Positions 8,417-16,747 of a stretch of 64,000 bases of DNA are shown here, piece after piece. The position numbers and the translations under genes are program-made. This DNA comes from Vicinamibacterales bacterium (GTDB taxonomy: Bacteria > Acidobacteriota > Vicinamibacteria > Vicinamibacterales > UBA2999), in NCBI GenBank assembly GCA_041394705.1, contig JAWKHS010000006.1, positions 310,001 through 374,000 on the forward strand, read 5' to 3'. Position 1 is the stretch's first letter; every line of letters starts with the position of its first letter. A model generated the notes under the pieces. That model did no database searches. It worked only from the letters and a program-made list of their open reading frames with translations, and had not been told where the DNA came from.

Positions 8417-9655
8417 ATGAGCCCGCGTGTCGTCGTCGTGGGCGCCGGCGCCGCCGGCCTCATGGCGGCCATCGCCGCCCGCGAAGCCGGCGCCGAGGTG
8501 ACGCTGGTCGAAGGTACGGCGCACGGCGGACGGAAGATCCTGATCAGCGGCGGCGGGCGCTGCAACGTCCTGCCCGGCGACGCCGCCCCCGATCGGTTCG
8601 TGAGCGAGGCCCCCCGGTCGCTCGTCAGGGCGATGCTGGGCGCCTGGCCCCTGCGCGAACAGGTCGTCTATTTCGAAGACGTGCTCGGGGTGCCGCTGGC
8701 GCTGGAGACGGAGTCCGGCAAGCGTTTTCCCGCCTCCGACCGCGCGCGCGACGTCCACGACGCCCTCGTGCGGCGGGCCGGGGACCTCGGCGTGACGCGG
8801 CGCTTCGGGACCGCCGTCCGGTCGATCGAGCCGGTTGGCGCGGGGTGGCGCGTGTCGGCCGGCGGCGAGATCGACGCCGACCGCGTGGTGGTGGCTACCG
8901 GGGGTCTCTCGGTGCCGGCCACCGGCAGCACGGGGTTCGGGTTCGATCTGGCCCGCCGCTTCGGACTCACCGTGCATCCGACGTATCCAGCGCTCACGCC
9001 CCTCACGGCATCGCCGCACCGCCATGTCGCGCTGGCGGGGATCTCCGCGGCCGTGACCATCGCGGCCGGTCGGCCGGGATCGCGCGACCGCCTCGTGTCA
9101 CGAGGAGGCCTCCTCGTGACGCACCGCGGGTACAGCGGTCCCGTGGTGCTCGACGTGTCGCACGTGGCGGTGCGAAGCCTGCTCGACGATCCGCCGGACG
9201 CGCGGGCGCGGCTGCGGGTGCAGTGGGCGCCGCTCGACGCGGGCGGCTGGACGCGGTGGCTGGGGGAACAGCGCGGCCTGGTCAGGACCGCGGTGGGCCG
9301 TCACGTGCCGCAGCGCCTCGCCGACGCCCTGATGGCCGAGGCGGGTGTCCCGCCGGACCGCACGTGCGGGCAGCTCCGCCGCGAGGAGCGCACGTCGCTC
9401 CTGTCGATCCTGACCGAGTACGACCTGCCCTGGACCGGCCACGAAGGCTACCGACCCGCGGAGGTCACGGGCGGCGGCGTGGCGCTGGAGGAGCTGCACC
9501 GGCGCACGCTGGAGAGCCGCCGGGCGCCGGGACTGCACTTCTGCGGCGAGGTGCTGGACGCCTTCGGGCCCATCGGCGGCCACAACTTCCAATGGGCGTG
9601 GTCCACCGGGCGCTCGGCCGGGCTGGGGGCCGCCCGCCTCGTCCCGCCTTCGTGA
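8417..9655 (+). CDS. BaiN/YhiN-family NAD(P)/FAD-dependent oxidoreductase (HI0933-like)
   Basis: The 412-residue flavoprotein begins with a dinucleotide-binding motif (VVVVGAGAAGLMAA). It has the family-specific ISGGGRCNV segment at about residue 50 and ends with GPIGGHNFQWAWSTGRSAG. This is the HI0933/YhiN family, which includes BaiN and related reductases. The substrate cannot be deduced. It starts 62 nt from the divergent PRODH gene and precedes the arsenosugar pair on the same strand, with its own TAGAAT box between them, so it is probably not part of that operon. Confidence 0.9.
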   Translation: MSPRVVVVGAGAAGLMAAIAAREAGAEVTLVEGTAHGGRKILISGGGRCNVLPGDAAPDRFVSEAPRSLVRAMLGAWPLREQVVYFEDVLGVPLALETESGKRFPASDRARDVHDALVRRAGDLGVTRRFGTAVRSIEPVGAGWRVSAGGEIDADRVVVATGGLSVPATGSTGFGFDLARRFGLTVHPTYPALTPLTASPHRHVALAGISAAVTIAAGRPGSRDRLVSRGGLLVTHRGYSGPVVLDVSHVAVRSLLDDPPDARARLRVQWAPLDAGGWTRWLGEQRGLVRTAVGRHVPQRLADALMAEAGVPPDRTCGQLRREERTSLLSILTEYDLPWTGHEGYRPAEVTGGGVALEELHRRTLESRRAPGLHFCGEVLDAFGPIGGHNFQWAWSTGRSAGLGAARLVPPS

Positions 9656-9677
9656 CGTCGCCTCAGGCGCCCGACGC

Positions 9678-9683
9678 TAGAAT
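9678..9683 (+). promoter_or_regulatory. Candidate -10 box (TAGAAT) for the arsenosugar pair
   Basis: TAGAAT lies 23 nt after the flavoprotein stop and 90 nt before the ATG at 9774. This leaves a leader that holds a GGGAGAGG ribosome site. No clear -35 element is visible. Confidence 0.4.
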
Positions 9684-9773
9684 GCCCGCGTCGAGGGCCG
9701 GGGGAACGGTCCGTCGCGCGTCGGCGTCCAAAGGCGAAGCGTGTGTGGCCGTTCGGCCCAGCTGGGAGAGGAC

Positions 9774-10106
9774 ATGGACACGTACTACCACCCGCCGGAT
9801 CTGGCGAAGTTCTCCGACATCGGCAAGGACGCGCCAGAGTTGTGGAAGAAGTTCGCGGAGTGGTACGGCGCCGTCTTCGCCGAGGGAGCCCTCAGCGAAC
9901 GGGAGAAGGCCCTCATCGCCCTCGCCGTCGCGCACGCGGTGCAGTGCCCGTATTGCATCGACGCCTACACGTCGGGCTCGCTCGAGAAGGGCGCCACCCC
10001 GGACCAGATGACCGAAGCCATCCACGTGGCCGCGGCCATCCGGGGCGGCGCCTCGCTCGTGCACGGCGTGCAGATGCGGAACCACCTGGAGAAGATCTCG
10101 ATGTAA
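9774..10106 (+). CDS. Arsenosugar biosynthesis-associated peroxidase-like protein (AhpD-like)
   Basis: The 110-residue protein belongs to the carboxymuconolactone decarboxylase/AhpD fold. The redox motif CPYC sits at Cys58-Cys61 in AVQCPYCIDAYT, followed by a conserved HVAAAIRGGASLVHG helix. This is the variant that sits beside ArsS in arsenosugar loci, as it does here. I chose the ATG at 9774 because GGGAGAGG lies just upstream; an in-frame ATG at 9741 would add 11 poorly conserved residues. The exact reaction is unknown. Confidence 0.88.
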   Translation: MDTYYHPPDLAKFSDIGKDAPELWKKFAEWYGAVFAEGALSEREKALIALAVAHAVQCPYCIDAYTSGSLEKGATPDQMTEAIHVAAAIRGGASLVHGVQMRNHLEKISM

Positions 10107-10112
10107 GGACCG

Positions 10113-10179
10113 GGGACCCGGGATGGCACCCGCCGCGCGACGGCGGGATTCCTGCGACCTGCCCCGAGCCCCGGGTCCC
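10113..10179. repeat. Nested inverted repeat between the arsenosugar genes
   Basis: GGGACCCGGG (10113-10122) and CCCGGGTCCC (10170-10179) are a perfect 10-bp inverted repeat. Inside it, CCCGCCG and CGGCGGG (10129-10147) form a second perfect hairpin with loop CGCGA. The structure fills most of the gap before arsS, has no T-tract, and could act as an RNA stability or attenuation element. Confidence 0.6.
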
Positions 10180-10193
10180 GAGCCCCGCCACCC

Positions 10194-11246
10194 ATGGCTC
10201 TTCCGACTCTCCTGAACCAGCGCTCGCCGCTCGCGGCGCCTGCGGCACAGCGGCAGGTGCTCGCGGCGCTGCCGCTCGAACGCTCGTTCGAGGAGGCGGT
10301 GGCGGCAGCCGGCCAGGCGCCGCTTGCGGCAGCCGGAGTGGGCGTGCTGCAGATCAATGTCGGGAAGCGGTGCAACCAGGCCTGTCATCACTGCCACGTG
10401 GACGCCGGGCCCGACCGGCGCGAGGTGATGCCCGACGAGGTCGTGGACGCGTGCCTGCAGTTCCTGGCGCGGACCGACATCCCGACGCTGGACATCACGG
10501 GCGGCGCGCCGGAACTGCACCCGCGCTTCCGCGAGATCGTCACTCGGGCGCGCGCCCTGGGCCGGCACGTGATGGACCGCTGCAACCTGACGGTCGCCAC
10601 GCTGCCCAACTACGCGGACCTGCCGTCCTTCCTCGCCGGTCGCGGCGTGGAAGTCGTGGCGTCGCTCCCGTCGTACGCCGCGACCATGACCGACCGCCAG
10701 CGCGGAGACGGCGTGTTCGCGCAGTCGATCGAGGCGCTGAAGGCGTTCAACGCGGTCGGCTACGGCGCCGAGGGCTCCGGGCTGGTGTTGAACCTGGTCA
10801 CGAATCCCGTGGGCGCGTTCCTGCCCGCGCCACAGGCATCGCTCGAGCGGGACTGGAAGCGGGAGATGCAGCGGCGCCACGGGATCGTGTTCAACCGCCT
10901 CTACACGATCACCAACATGCCCATCAGCCGCTATCTCGAGTGGCTCGAGCAGTCTGGCAACCTCGAGGCCTACCTCGGCCGGCTGGTGCAGACCTTCAAT
11001 CCGGCGGCCGTGGGGGGCGTGATGTGCCGTTCCACGCTCAGCGTGGGCTGGGACGGGCGGCTGTTCGACTGCGACTTCAACCAGATGCTCGACCTGCCGC
11101 TCGCAGGGGACGTGCCTCAGACAATCGCCGCCCTCGCCGCCGACGACGCCCTCGCCCGCGTCTTCACCCGCCGCATCGTCACGGGTCCCCACTGCTTCGG
11201 TTGCACGGCAGGCGCGGGCAGCAGCTGCGGCGGCGCCACGACCTGA
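10194..11246 (+). CDS. arsS: ArsS, arsenosugar biosynthesis radical SAM protein
   Basis: The 350-residue radical SAM enzyme has its [4Fe-4S] motif as CNQACHHC (Cys60, Cys64, Cys67) followed by HVDAGP, the ArsS signature. It ends with a cysteine-rich tail (CFGCTAGAGSSCGGA). Some family members have selenocysteine in this tail; here I see only cysteine codons. ArsS acts on S-adenosyl-linked arsenic intermediates to build the dimethylarsinoyl riboside of arsenosugars. The methyltransferase ArsM is not in the window. The start at 10194 has no clear Shine-Dalgarno. Confidence 0.92.
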   Translation: MALPTLLNQRSPLAAPAAQRQVLAALPLERSFEEAVAAAGQAPLAAAGVGVLQINVGKRCNQACHHCHVDAGPDRREVMPDEVVDACLQFLARTDIPTLDITGGAPELHPRFREIVTRARALGRHVMDRCNLTVATLPNYADLPSFLAGRGVEVVASLPSYAATMTDRQRGDGVFAQSIEALKAFNAVGYGAEGSGLVLNLVTNPVGAFLPAPQASLERDWKREMQRRHGIVFNRLYTITNMPISRYLEWLEQSGNLEAYLGRLVQTFNPAAVGGVMCRSTLSVGWDGRLFDCDFNQMLDLPLAGDVPQTIAALAADDALARVFTRRIVTGPHCFGCTAGAGSSCGGATT

Positions 11247-11326
11247 GGTCACGCCGCCCTGCAGCCGGCGCGCCCAACGCGCGATACCTGGAAGGGAGAG
11301 GCGCCAGCGGGCCCGGACCCGGGGGC

Positions 11327-11332
11327 TATACT
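11327..11332 (+). promoter_or_regulatory. Candidate -10 box (TATACT) for the DUF4412/MTHFR-like operon
   Basis: TATACT lies 37 nt before the ATG at 11370, and the leader contains CTGGAGG, a good ribosome site. This is a conventional leadered promoter, unlike most start regions in the window. Confidence 0.5.
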
Positions 11333-11369
11333 GGGCAGTTGTGTATCCCTCCCCTGGAGGTTCCCGGCC

Positions 11370-12152
11370 ATGACACGCGCCATCATCACCGTCGCCCTCG
11401 TCGCGCTCGCCGCCACGGCCCACGCCGACGTCACCATCAAGCAGACCATGTCGGGCAAGGCCCTGGGCATCAACGGCAGCGCCTCGTCCACGACCTATAT
11501 CAAGGGCGCCAAGATGCGGACCGAGATGGTCACGGGTGACACCACCCGCGTCAGCATCTTCGACCTCGACACCCAGACGATGTACTCCTTCGACTCGAAG
11601 AAGAAGGAGGCCGACGTCTACAGCCTCGGCCAGCTCCAGCAGGACATGGCGAAGGCCGTCGACGTGTCGTCCATCACCGCCACCTTCGAGCCGAACGGCA
11701 AGACCAAGGACATCGCGGGCAAGACGGCCACCGGCTACGACATGACGATGTCGGTCCCCACGGCCATGGGGGGCGGCGACATGAAGATGACGCTCACCAT
11801 GACCGGACCCGTCTGGATCGTGAAGGGCGGGCCGGGCGCCGCCGACTGGGCGAACTTCTACACCCAGGCCGCCGACAAGGGCTTCGTCTTCGGCGATCCA
11901 AGGGCGGCGAAGGCGAACCCCGGCCAGTCGAAGGCGATGGGCGAGCTGTACCGGAAGATGGCCGCGGTGGGCGGCATCGCCTACGAGACCGAGATGACGA
12001 TGAAGATGGAGGGCAGCGGTCCGCTCGCCGGCCTCATGGCGAAGATGGGCGGCGGCACCAGCACGACGGTCACGACCGACGTCGCGGCGGGCGCGCTCGC
12101 CGACGATCTGTTCGCGCCGCCGGCCGGCTACAAGCTCAAGGAGCGCAAGTAA
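11370..12152 (+). CDS. DUF4412-like secreted protein
   Basis: The 260-residue protein has a short signal peptide (MTRAIITVALVALAATAHA) and a beta-rich body. It contains YIKGAKMRTEM, DTQTMYSFDSKKKEADVY and a C-terminal APPAGYKLKER, the pattern of DUF4412/LolA-like proteins that may hold a hydrophobic ligand in the envelope. The function is unknown. A GGAGG site precedes the ATG. Its stop codon overlaps the proposed start of the MTHFR-like gene. Confidence 0.8.
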   Translation: MTRAIITVALVALAATAHADVTIKQTMSGKALGINGSASSTTYIKGAKMRTEMVTGDTTRVSIFDLDTQTMYSFDSKKKEADVYSLGQLQQDMAKAVDVSSITATFEPNGKTKDIAGKTATGYDMTMSVPTAMGGGDMKMTLTMTGPVWIVKGGPGAADWANFYTQAADKGFVFGDPRAAKANPGQSKAMGELYRKMAAVGGIAYETEMTMKMEGSGPLAGLMAKMGGGTSTTVTTDVAAGALADDLFAPPAGYKLKERK

Positions 12153-13006
12153 TCCTCGCCGACCTCACGACCGCGCCGCACGTCGTCGCCGTCGAGCTGC
12201 GCCCGCCCCGGGCCGAGCTCGAGGCGGCGGCCGGCATCGACGCCTGGATCGACACCTACCACGCGATCCGGGGCCTGGTCCGGCAGGACGTGCGGGTCAT
12301 GGTGACCGACAGCGCCGTGGGCGCGCAGGAAGAGAACAACCTGCGTCACCTGGTCACCAACCTGGGGCCGGACGTCCCGCGCGGACGGGTCGTGCCCTTC
12401 CTGACCACCAAGCATTCGATCGAGTTCTGCCTGGCATACGCGGATCAGGCCGTGAACCACGGCTTTCCCGCCCTGGTCGTCCTGGGGGGCGACAAGCACG
12501 TCGGACGACCCCGCGTCGTGGAGCACGCCTGGCAGCTGCGCCGCCTGATCCGGGAACGCCACCCCGACCTGCCCCTGGGCGGCTGGGCCAACCCGGCCGC
12601 CGACACCGCGCGCCAGGTGGCCTTCGTCGGCGGCGGCGAGTTCACGGCCGACTTCTACCTGACGCAGATCGTGTCGCACCACGGCGCCGACCGCGTGGAG
12701 GCGTTCCTGCGCGAGGCCGAGCGCCAGGGCGTGACCGTGCCGGGGATGTTCGGCGTGTTCTACTACCGGAGCGCCAAGGCCTCGACCCTCCAGACCCTGA
12801 GCCGCTTCCTGCCGGTGCCCGTGGACGGGCTGCTCGAGGAGTTCGCGGCCGGCGCCACGCCCGTCGACATCTGCGCGCGGTCGATTCGCGCCCTCGTCGC
12901 CCTCGGCGTGCGCCACTTCTACGTCAGCAACCTGCCCCTGGTCCGCACCGCGTCGGTGCTGACGGCCATCCTCGACAAGGCCGGGCTGCAGGTCCGGGCA
13001 CGCTGA
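12152..13006 (+). CDS. Methylenetetrahydrofolate reductase-like protein with apparent ATC start
   Basis: The frame encodes an MTHFR-fold protein: HVVAVELRPPRAELE, VTDSAVGAQEENNLRHLV, LVVLGGDKHVGRP, LGGWANP, then a C-terminal FYVSNLPL. The first in-frame ATG, GTG or TTG is a GTG at 12290, which would delete about 46 residues including the first barrel strand. Upstream the frame stays open and keeps the conserved N-terminus. AAGGAG (12138-12143) stands 8 nt before an ATC at 12152 that overlaps the previous stop (TAATC), so ATC is the best start. That gives 284 residues. A single-base sequencing error is the alternative. The substrate need not be methylene-THF. Confidence 0.8.
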   Translation: MLADLTTAPHVVAVELRPPRAELEAAAGIDAWIDTYHAIRGLVRQDVRVMVTDSAVGAQEENNLRHLVTNLGPDVPRGRVVPFLTTKHSIEFCLAYADQAVNHGFPALVVLGGDKHVGRPRVVEHAWQLRRLIRERHPDLPLGGWANPAADTARQVAFVGGGEFTADFYLTQIVSHHGADRVEAFLREAERQGVTVPGMFGVFYYRSAKASTLQTLSRFLPVPVDGLLEEFAAGATPVDICARSIRALVALGVRHFYVSNLPLVRTASVLTAILDKAGLQVRAR

Positions 13007-13014
13007 AGGGCAGG

Positions 13015-13030
13015 CCCGGACTACTCCGGG
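13015..13030 (+). terminator. Hairpin after the MTHFR-like gene
   Basis: CCCGGA-CTAC-TCCGGG is a perfect 6-bp stem with a 4-nt loop, 9 nt after the stop codon. There is no T-tract, so it may be a weak terminator or an RNA 3'-end stabiliser. Confidence 0.4.
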
Positions 13031-13186
13031 TCTGAGTCCCGGACCCTCAGGCCCTCGAACGGACGCCTACCGGCCGCCCCGCCGAGCCCGGCAATCGTGG
13101 TACGCTTGCCCGGTTCAACTGGTGTGCCGCTGCTGCTGATCGTCGTCCCAGCCGCTGGCCGCGCGCCCCTAGCCGCCTGAGTCTCC

Positions 13187-14377
13187 ATGGGTTCCTTCCT
13201 CGATTCGCTCCCGATGTCCGGCATCGTGCGCATCCGCGACATGATGTACACGATTCAGAATCCGTTCCGCCTCGATCAGGGAGACGTCAGCTTCGACGCG
13301 CCCGAGTCCTTCAAGGAGGGCATGCGGAAGGGCGTCGACGGGAACCACACCCACTACCTGCCCACCCTCGGCCTCCCGCGGCTGCGCCACCTCATCGCCG
13401 AGAAGCTGCGCAACAAGAACGGCATCCCCGTGGGCAGCGACGACGAGGTGATCGTGTGCAACGGCGGCACGCACGGCATCTACATGGCCCTGCACGCCGT
13501 GCTCGAGCCTGGCGACGAGGTGATCTGCCCCGACCCCCTCTGGCCACCGTCGCTCGCCATCACCCGATCCGCGCATGCCGTGCCGGTGCAAGTGCCGGTG
13601 CACGAGTCGCTGGGCTTCCGCTGGGATCTCGACGAGCTCGAGCGGGCGCTGACGCCGAAGACCAAAGCCATCTACGTGAACTCGCCCACCAACCCCAGCG
13701 GCGGCGCCTTCACGCGAGCCGACCTGGAGCGCATCGCCGAGATGGCGAAGGCGCGTGACCTGTGGGTGTTCTCCGACGAGGCCTACGAGGACGTCCTGTT
13801 CAGCGGGGAGCACGTCAGCATCGCGTCGCTGCCCGGGATGTACGACCACACGATCCCGATCTACACGATGAGCAAGAGCTACGCCGTGACGGGCGTGCGC
13901 GTCGGCTACGTGGCCATCAAGGACAAGACCATCCGCTCGCGGGCGGCGAAGGTGGCGCTCTACACCGCCAGCAACGTGTGCTCGATCGCGCAGTACGGCG
14001 CAATAGGGGCGCTGGAAGGCCCGCAGGACTGCATCGAGGAGTTCAAGACGGAGCTCAAGATCCGGCGCGACCTCTTCTACAACGGGTTGAAGGAGGTCGC
14101 CGGCCACGTCCTCTCCGGGACCCCGCCGGAAGGCGCGTTCTACGCGTTCGTGAAGATCAACCGCGACTGGGCGCGTGACGAGGGGCTCGACAAGGGCGAG
14201 TCGCTCTCGTGGACCGTCGTGGAACACATCATCAAGCACGGCCGGGTGGGCTGCGTGCCCGGCGTGGACTTCGGCCCGGCCAGCGAGGGCTACATCCGGT
14301 TCTGCACGTGCCGGGACCGCAAGGAGCTGACCGGCGCGCTGGAGTCGATGCGATCGGTGTTCTCGACGCGCGCGTGA
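13187..14377 (+). CDS. PLP-dependent aminotransferase, class I/II
   Basis: The 396-residue fold-type I enzyme has the PLP lysine at K230 in YTMSKSYAVTGVRVGY. Other signatures are NGGTHGIYMALHAVLEPGDEV, NSPTNPSGG (about 165-173) and SDEAYEDV. It would move an amino group between an amino acid and a 2-oxo acid; the specificity is not readable. Its stop overlaps the GTG of the next gene (GTGA). A second aminotransferase lies at 28452 but is only distantly similar. Confidence 0.92.
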   Translation: MGSFLDSLPMSGIVRIRDMMYTIQNPFRLDQGDVSFDAPESFKEGMRKGVDGNHTHYLPTLGLPRLRHLIAEKLRNKNGIPVGSDDEVIVCNGGTHGIYMALHAVLEPGDEVICPDPLWPPSLAITRSAHAVPVQVPVHESLGFRWDLDELERALTPKTKAIYVNSPTNPSGGAFTRADLERIAEMAKARDLWVFSDEAYEDVLFSGEHVSIASLPGMYDHTIPIYTMSKSYAVTGVRVGYVAIKDKTIRSRAAKVALYTASNVCSIAQYGAIGALEGPQDCIEEFKTELKIRRDLFYNGLKEVAGHVLSGTPPEGAFYAFVKINRDWARDEGLDKGESLSWTVVEHIIKHGRVGCVPGVDFGPASEGYIRFCTCRDRKELTGALESMRSVFSTRA

Positions 14378-15543
14378 TCGCGGCGGGTCCGGACGCCGGT
14401 CCGGCTCCGGCCGATCCCCGGCCCGCCACGGGCGGGCGGATCCTGTTCGTGGATCTCGCCCGGGCCGTGGCGGTGCTCCTGATGATCCAGGGGCACACCA
14501 TCGACGCCCTGCTGCACCCCGACTTCCGCACGAGCCTCACCTACAACCTCTGGCTCTACCTGCGGGGCCTCACCTCCTGCACGTTCCTGTTCCTGTCTGG
14601 CGCGGCCTTCAGCCTGACGGCCCTCAGGCACTGGGACGACCAGCGGCGCCCGTCGCGGCGGTCCATCAAGCGTGTCCGGCGCCTGTCGTTCTTCCTGGCG
14701 CTCGGCTACTTCATGCACTTCCCGATGGGCAGATTCGTGCACCTGCCGTTCGCCACCGACGAACGCTGGCGCTCCTTCTTCGCCGTCGACGTGCTGCAGA
14801 ACGTGGCGGTGTCGCTGCTCGCGCTCCAGTTGCTCATCGCCGTGACCCGAACGCCGCGGCGCTTCGCCATCGCCTGCGGCGTCGCCGGCACGATGGTCGT
14901 CCTCGCGACCCCGATCGTGTTCGGCATCACCTGGACCGACCACCTCCCGCTCTTCGTCGCGTCGTACTTCTCCTACCAGACCGGCACGCTGTTTCCACTC
15001 TTTCCCTGGGCCGGCTTCACGCTGCTCGGAGCGACGTTCGGCGTCACGGCCGGTCCGTGGGCCACGCGCGACCACCTCCAGCCGCTGGCCCGTCGCCTCT
15101 TCCTTGGCGGGGCGGTCCTGGCGATCGCCGCGGGCCTGGCGGGGCAGGCCGGCTGGTTCGAGTACGGCGTGTCGGACTGGTGGCGCGCCAGTCCGTTGTC
15201 CTTTCTCCAGCGGTTCGGTTCGGTGCTGGTGCTGCTGTCGGCGGTGGCCGCGATCGGGAACCGCGTGACGCGACTGACGCCGCCGCTGCAGGGCCTGGCC
15301 GAGGAGTCCCTGCTCGTCTATGCCGTCCACGTGGCGCTCCTCTACGGGTCGTTGTGGACGGTGGGGCTCGGCCCGTGGCTCGGTCCGCAGCCTCCCGCAG
15401 TCGTGCTGTTCTGGGCACTGGTGATGCTGGCGTCCATGACGCTTCTCGCGCTGGTGTGGAACAACATCGAGCGCCTTCACCCCCGGCTCGCGGTGGCCTG
15501 CCGCGTCGTGTCGGTGGTCGCGCTCGTCGCTCCCCTGCTCTGA
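14374..15543 (+). CDS. Polytopic membrane acyltransferase-like protein (DUF1624/HGSNAT-like)
   Basis: The 389-residue protein has about ten hydrophobic segments. Near the N-terminus it carries RILFVDLARAVAVLLMIQGH, with the conserved D and H found in heparan-alpha-glucosaminide acetyltransferase-like and acyltransferase-3-like proteins. A FLFLSGAAFSL helix follows. Such proteins move acyl groups across the membrane onto sugars. The GTG at 14374 was chosen because it overlaps the aminotransferase stop; no ATG lies near the conserved start. The acceptor is unknown. Confidence 0.8.
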   Translation: MIAAGPDAGPAPADPRPATGGRILFVDLARAVAVLLMIQGHTIDALLHPDFRTSLTYNLWLYLRGLTSCTFLFLSGAAFSLTALRHWDDQRRPSRRSIKRVRRLSFFLALGYFMHFPMGRFVHLPFATDERWRSFFAVDVLQNVAVSLLALQLLIAVTRTPRRFAIACGVAGTMVVLATPIVFGITWTDHLPLFVASYFSYQTGTLFPLFPWAGFTLLGATFGVTAGPWATRDHLQPLARRLFLGGAVLAIAAGLAGQAGWFEYGVSDWWRASPLSFLQRFGSVLVLLSAVAAIGNRVTRLTPPLQGLAEESLLVYAVHVALLYGSLWTVGLGPWLGPQPPAVVLFWALVMLASMTLLALVWNNIERLHPRLAVACRVVSVVALVAPLL

Positions 15544-15590
15544 AGCAGCGACTTGTCCGCACGGAGCGGCACATCGTGTACCCTGCCGCG

Positions 15591-16064
15591 ATGAATCCGC
15601 TCGCGTCCGACTACCAGATCCGGCCGGCCACGCCGGCCGACGTCCAGGCGCTCGTCGCATTCACGATCAGCGAGGCGCTCGACGCCGAAGGGCGGACGCT
15701 CAGCCGCGCCGACGTCCAGCGGGGCGTCGAGGGGGCCTTCGCCGTCCCGACGCGGGCCCGCTACTGGGTGGTGGAGCTGCGGGGCGGGGTCGTGGCGAGC
15801 ACGTCGATCGTGACGGAGTGGAGCAACTTCCGCGGCGGCGAGTACTGGTGGATCCAGAGCCTCTACATCCTGCCCGAGCATCGCGGGTCCGGCCTGGTGG
15901 ACGTAATCCTGAAGCACCTCGTGCAGGAGGCCAAGGCGGCCGACGCGATCGACCTGCGGCTGTACGGCTACAACACGAACGCGCGCGCCCTGCGGGCATA
16001 CCAGCGATTCGGGTTCCGCGAAGCGCCGTATCTGATTCTGACGAAGTCGCTCATCGGCGAATAA
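15591..16064 (+). CDS. GNAT family N-acetyltransferase
   Basis: The 157-residue protein has the GNAT layout. It opens with YQIRPATPADVQALVAF, the central WWIQSLYILPEHRGSGL matches the acetyl-CoA pyrophosphate loop (R/Q-x-x-G-x-G/A), and it ends with YNTNARALRAYQRFGF. The acceptor is unknown. A TACCCT box ends 6 nt before the ATG and there is no Shine-Dalgarno, so the transcript may be leaderless. Confidence 0.9.
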   Translation: MNPLASDYQIRPATPADVQALVAFTISEALDAEGRTLSRADVQRGVEGAFAVPTRARYWVVELRGGVVASTSIVTEWSNFRGGEYWWIQSLYILPEHRGSGLVDVILKHLVQEAKAADAIDLRLYGYNTNARALRAYQRFGFREAPYLILTKSLIGE

Positions 16065-16175
16065 GCCTTCAGCCGGGATGAACGGCTGGGACGAAGCGCG
16101 CAGGCGCGTTCGGCGCCCGGTCTACGATGGGCATCCGGGGAGCGTGCGGCACGCCCCCGTCATCCGGAGGATCGC

Positions 16176-16736
16176 ATGTCCATTCGTGGCCGTCTGCTCG
16201 TGCTCGGAACCCTCGTGGCTGCGGCGACACTTGCCGCCCATGCCCAGGCGCCGCGCGCCGGCGTCATGGGCGACCTGCTGGCCGATGTCGACGCGGTGGA
16301 GCGGAAGGTCGTTGGCCTCGCCAATGCCATTCCGGAGACGTCGTACGCATGGCGGCCGATGCCAGGCGTCCGCAGCGTGGGCGAGGCGCTGACGCACGTG
16401 GCCGCGGACAACTACTTCATGCCGGCGGCGCTCGGCGTGGCGGCTCCCGCGGCCACCGGCATCTCGGGCACGAACTACGAGACCGTCGAGGCGTTCGAGA
16501 AGAAGACGCGGTCGCGCACCGAGATCATCGGCGAGCTCGAGCGGTCGTTCGCGTTCCTCAAGGACGCCATGCGGGGCACGCCGGACGCGAAGCTCGACAC
16601 GACGCTGAAGCTGTTCGGTCAGGAGTCGCGCATCGGGACCACCTGGGTGATGACCGTCACGCATCTGCACGAGCACCTCGGACAGCTGATCGCCTACGCC
16701 CGCAGCAACAAGGTCGTCCCCCCCTGGAGCAAGTGA
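16176..16736 (+). CDS. DinB family protein with signal peptide
   Basis: The 186-residue protein has an N-terminal signal peptide (to about AHAQAP) and a DinB four-helix body. Metal-ligand candidates are in EALTHVAADNYF and in HLHEHLGQLIAYAR. Exported DinB-fold proteins are common in Acidobacteriota, and their role is unknown. An ATCCGGAGGATC ribosome site precedes the ATG. It is convergent with the DUF1569-like gene at 16748. Confidence 0.85.
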   Translation: MSIRGRLLVLGTLVAAATLAAHAQAPRAGVMGDLLADVDAVERKVVGLANAIPETSYAWRPMPGVRSVGEALTHVAADNYFMPAALGVAAPAATGISGTNYETVEAFEKKTRSRTEIIGELERSFAFLKDAMRGTPDAKLDTTLKLFGQESRIGTTWVMTVTHLHEHLGQLIAYARSNKVVPPWSK

Positions 16737-16747
16737 CGGCGTCGGCG

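Noticed and set aside
12290..13006. GTG at 12290 as start of the MTHFR-like gene
   Set aside because: It would remove about 46 residues that match the family N-terminus, and there is no ribosome site before it. The ATC start with AAGGAG fits better.
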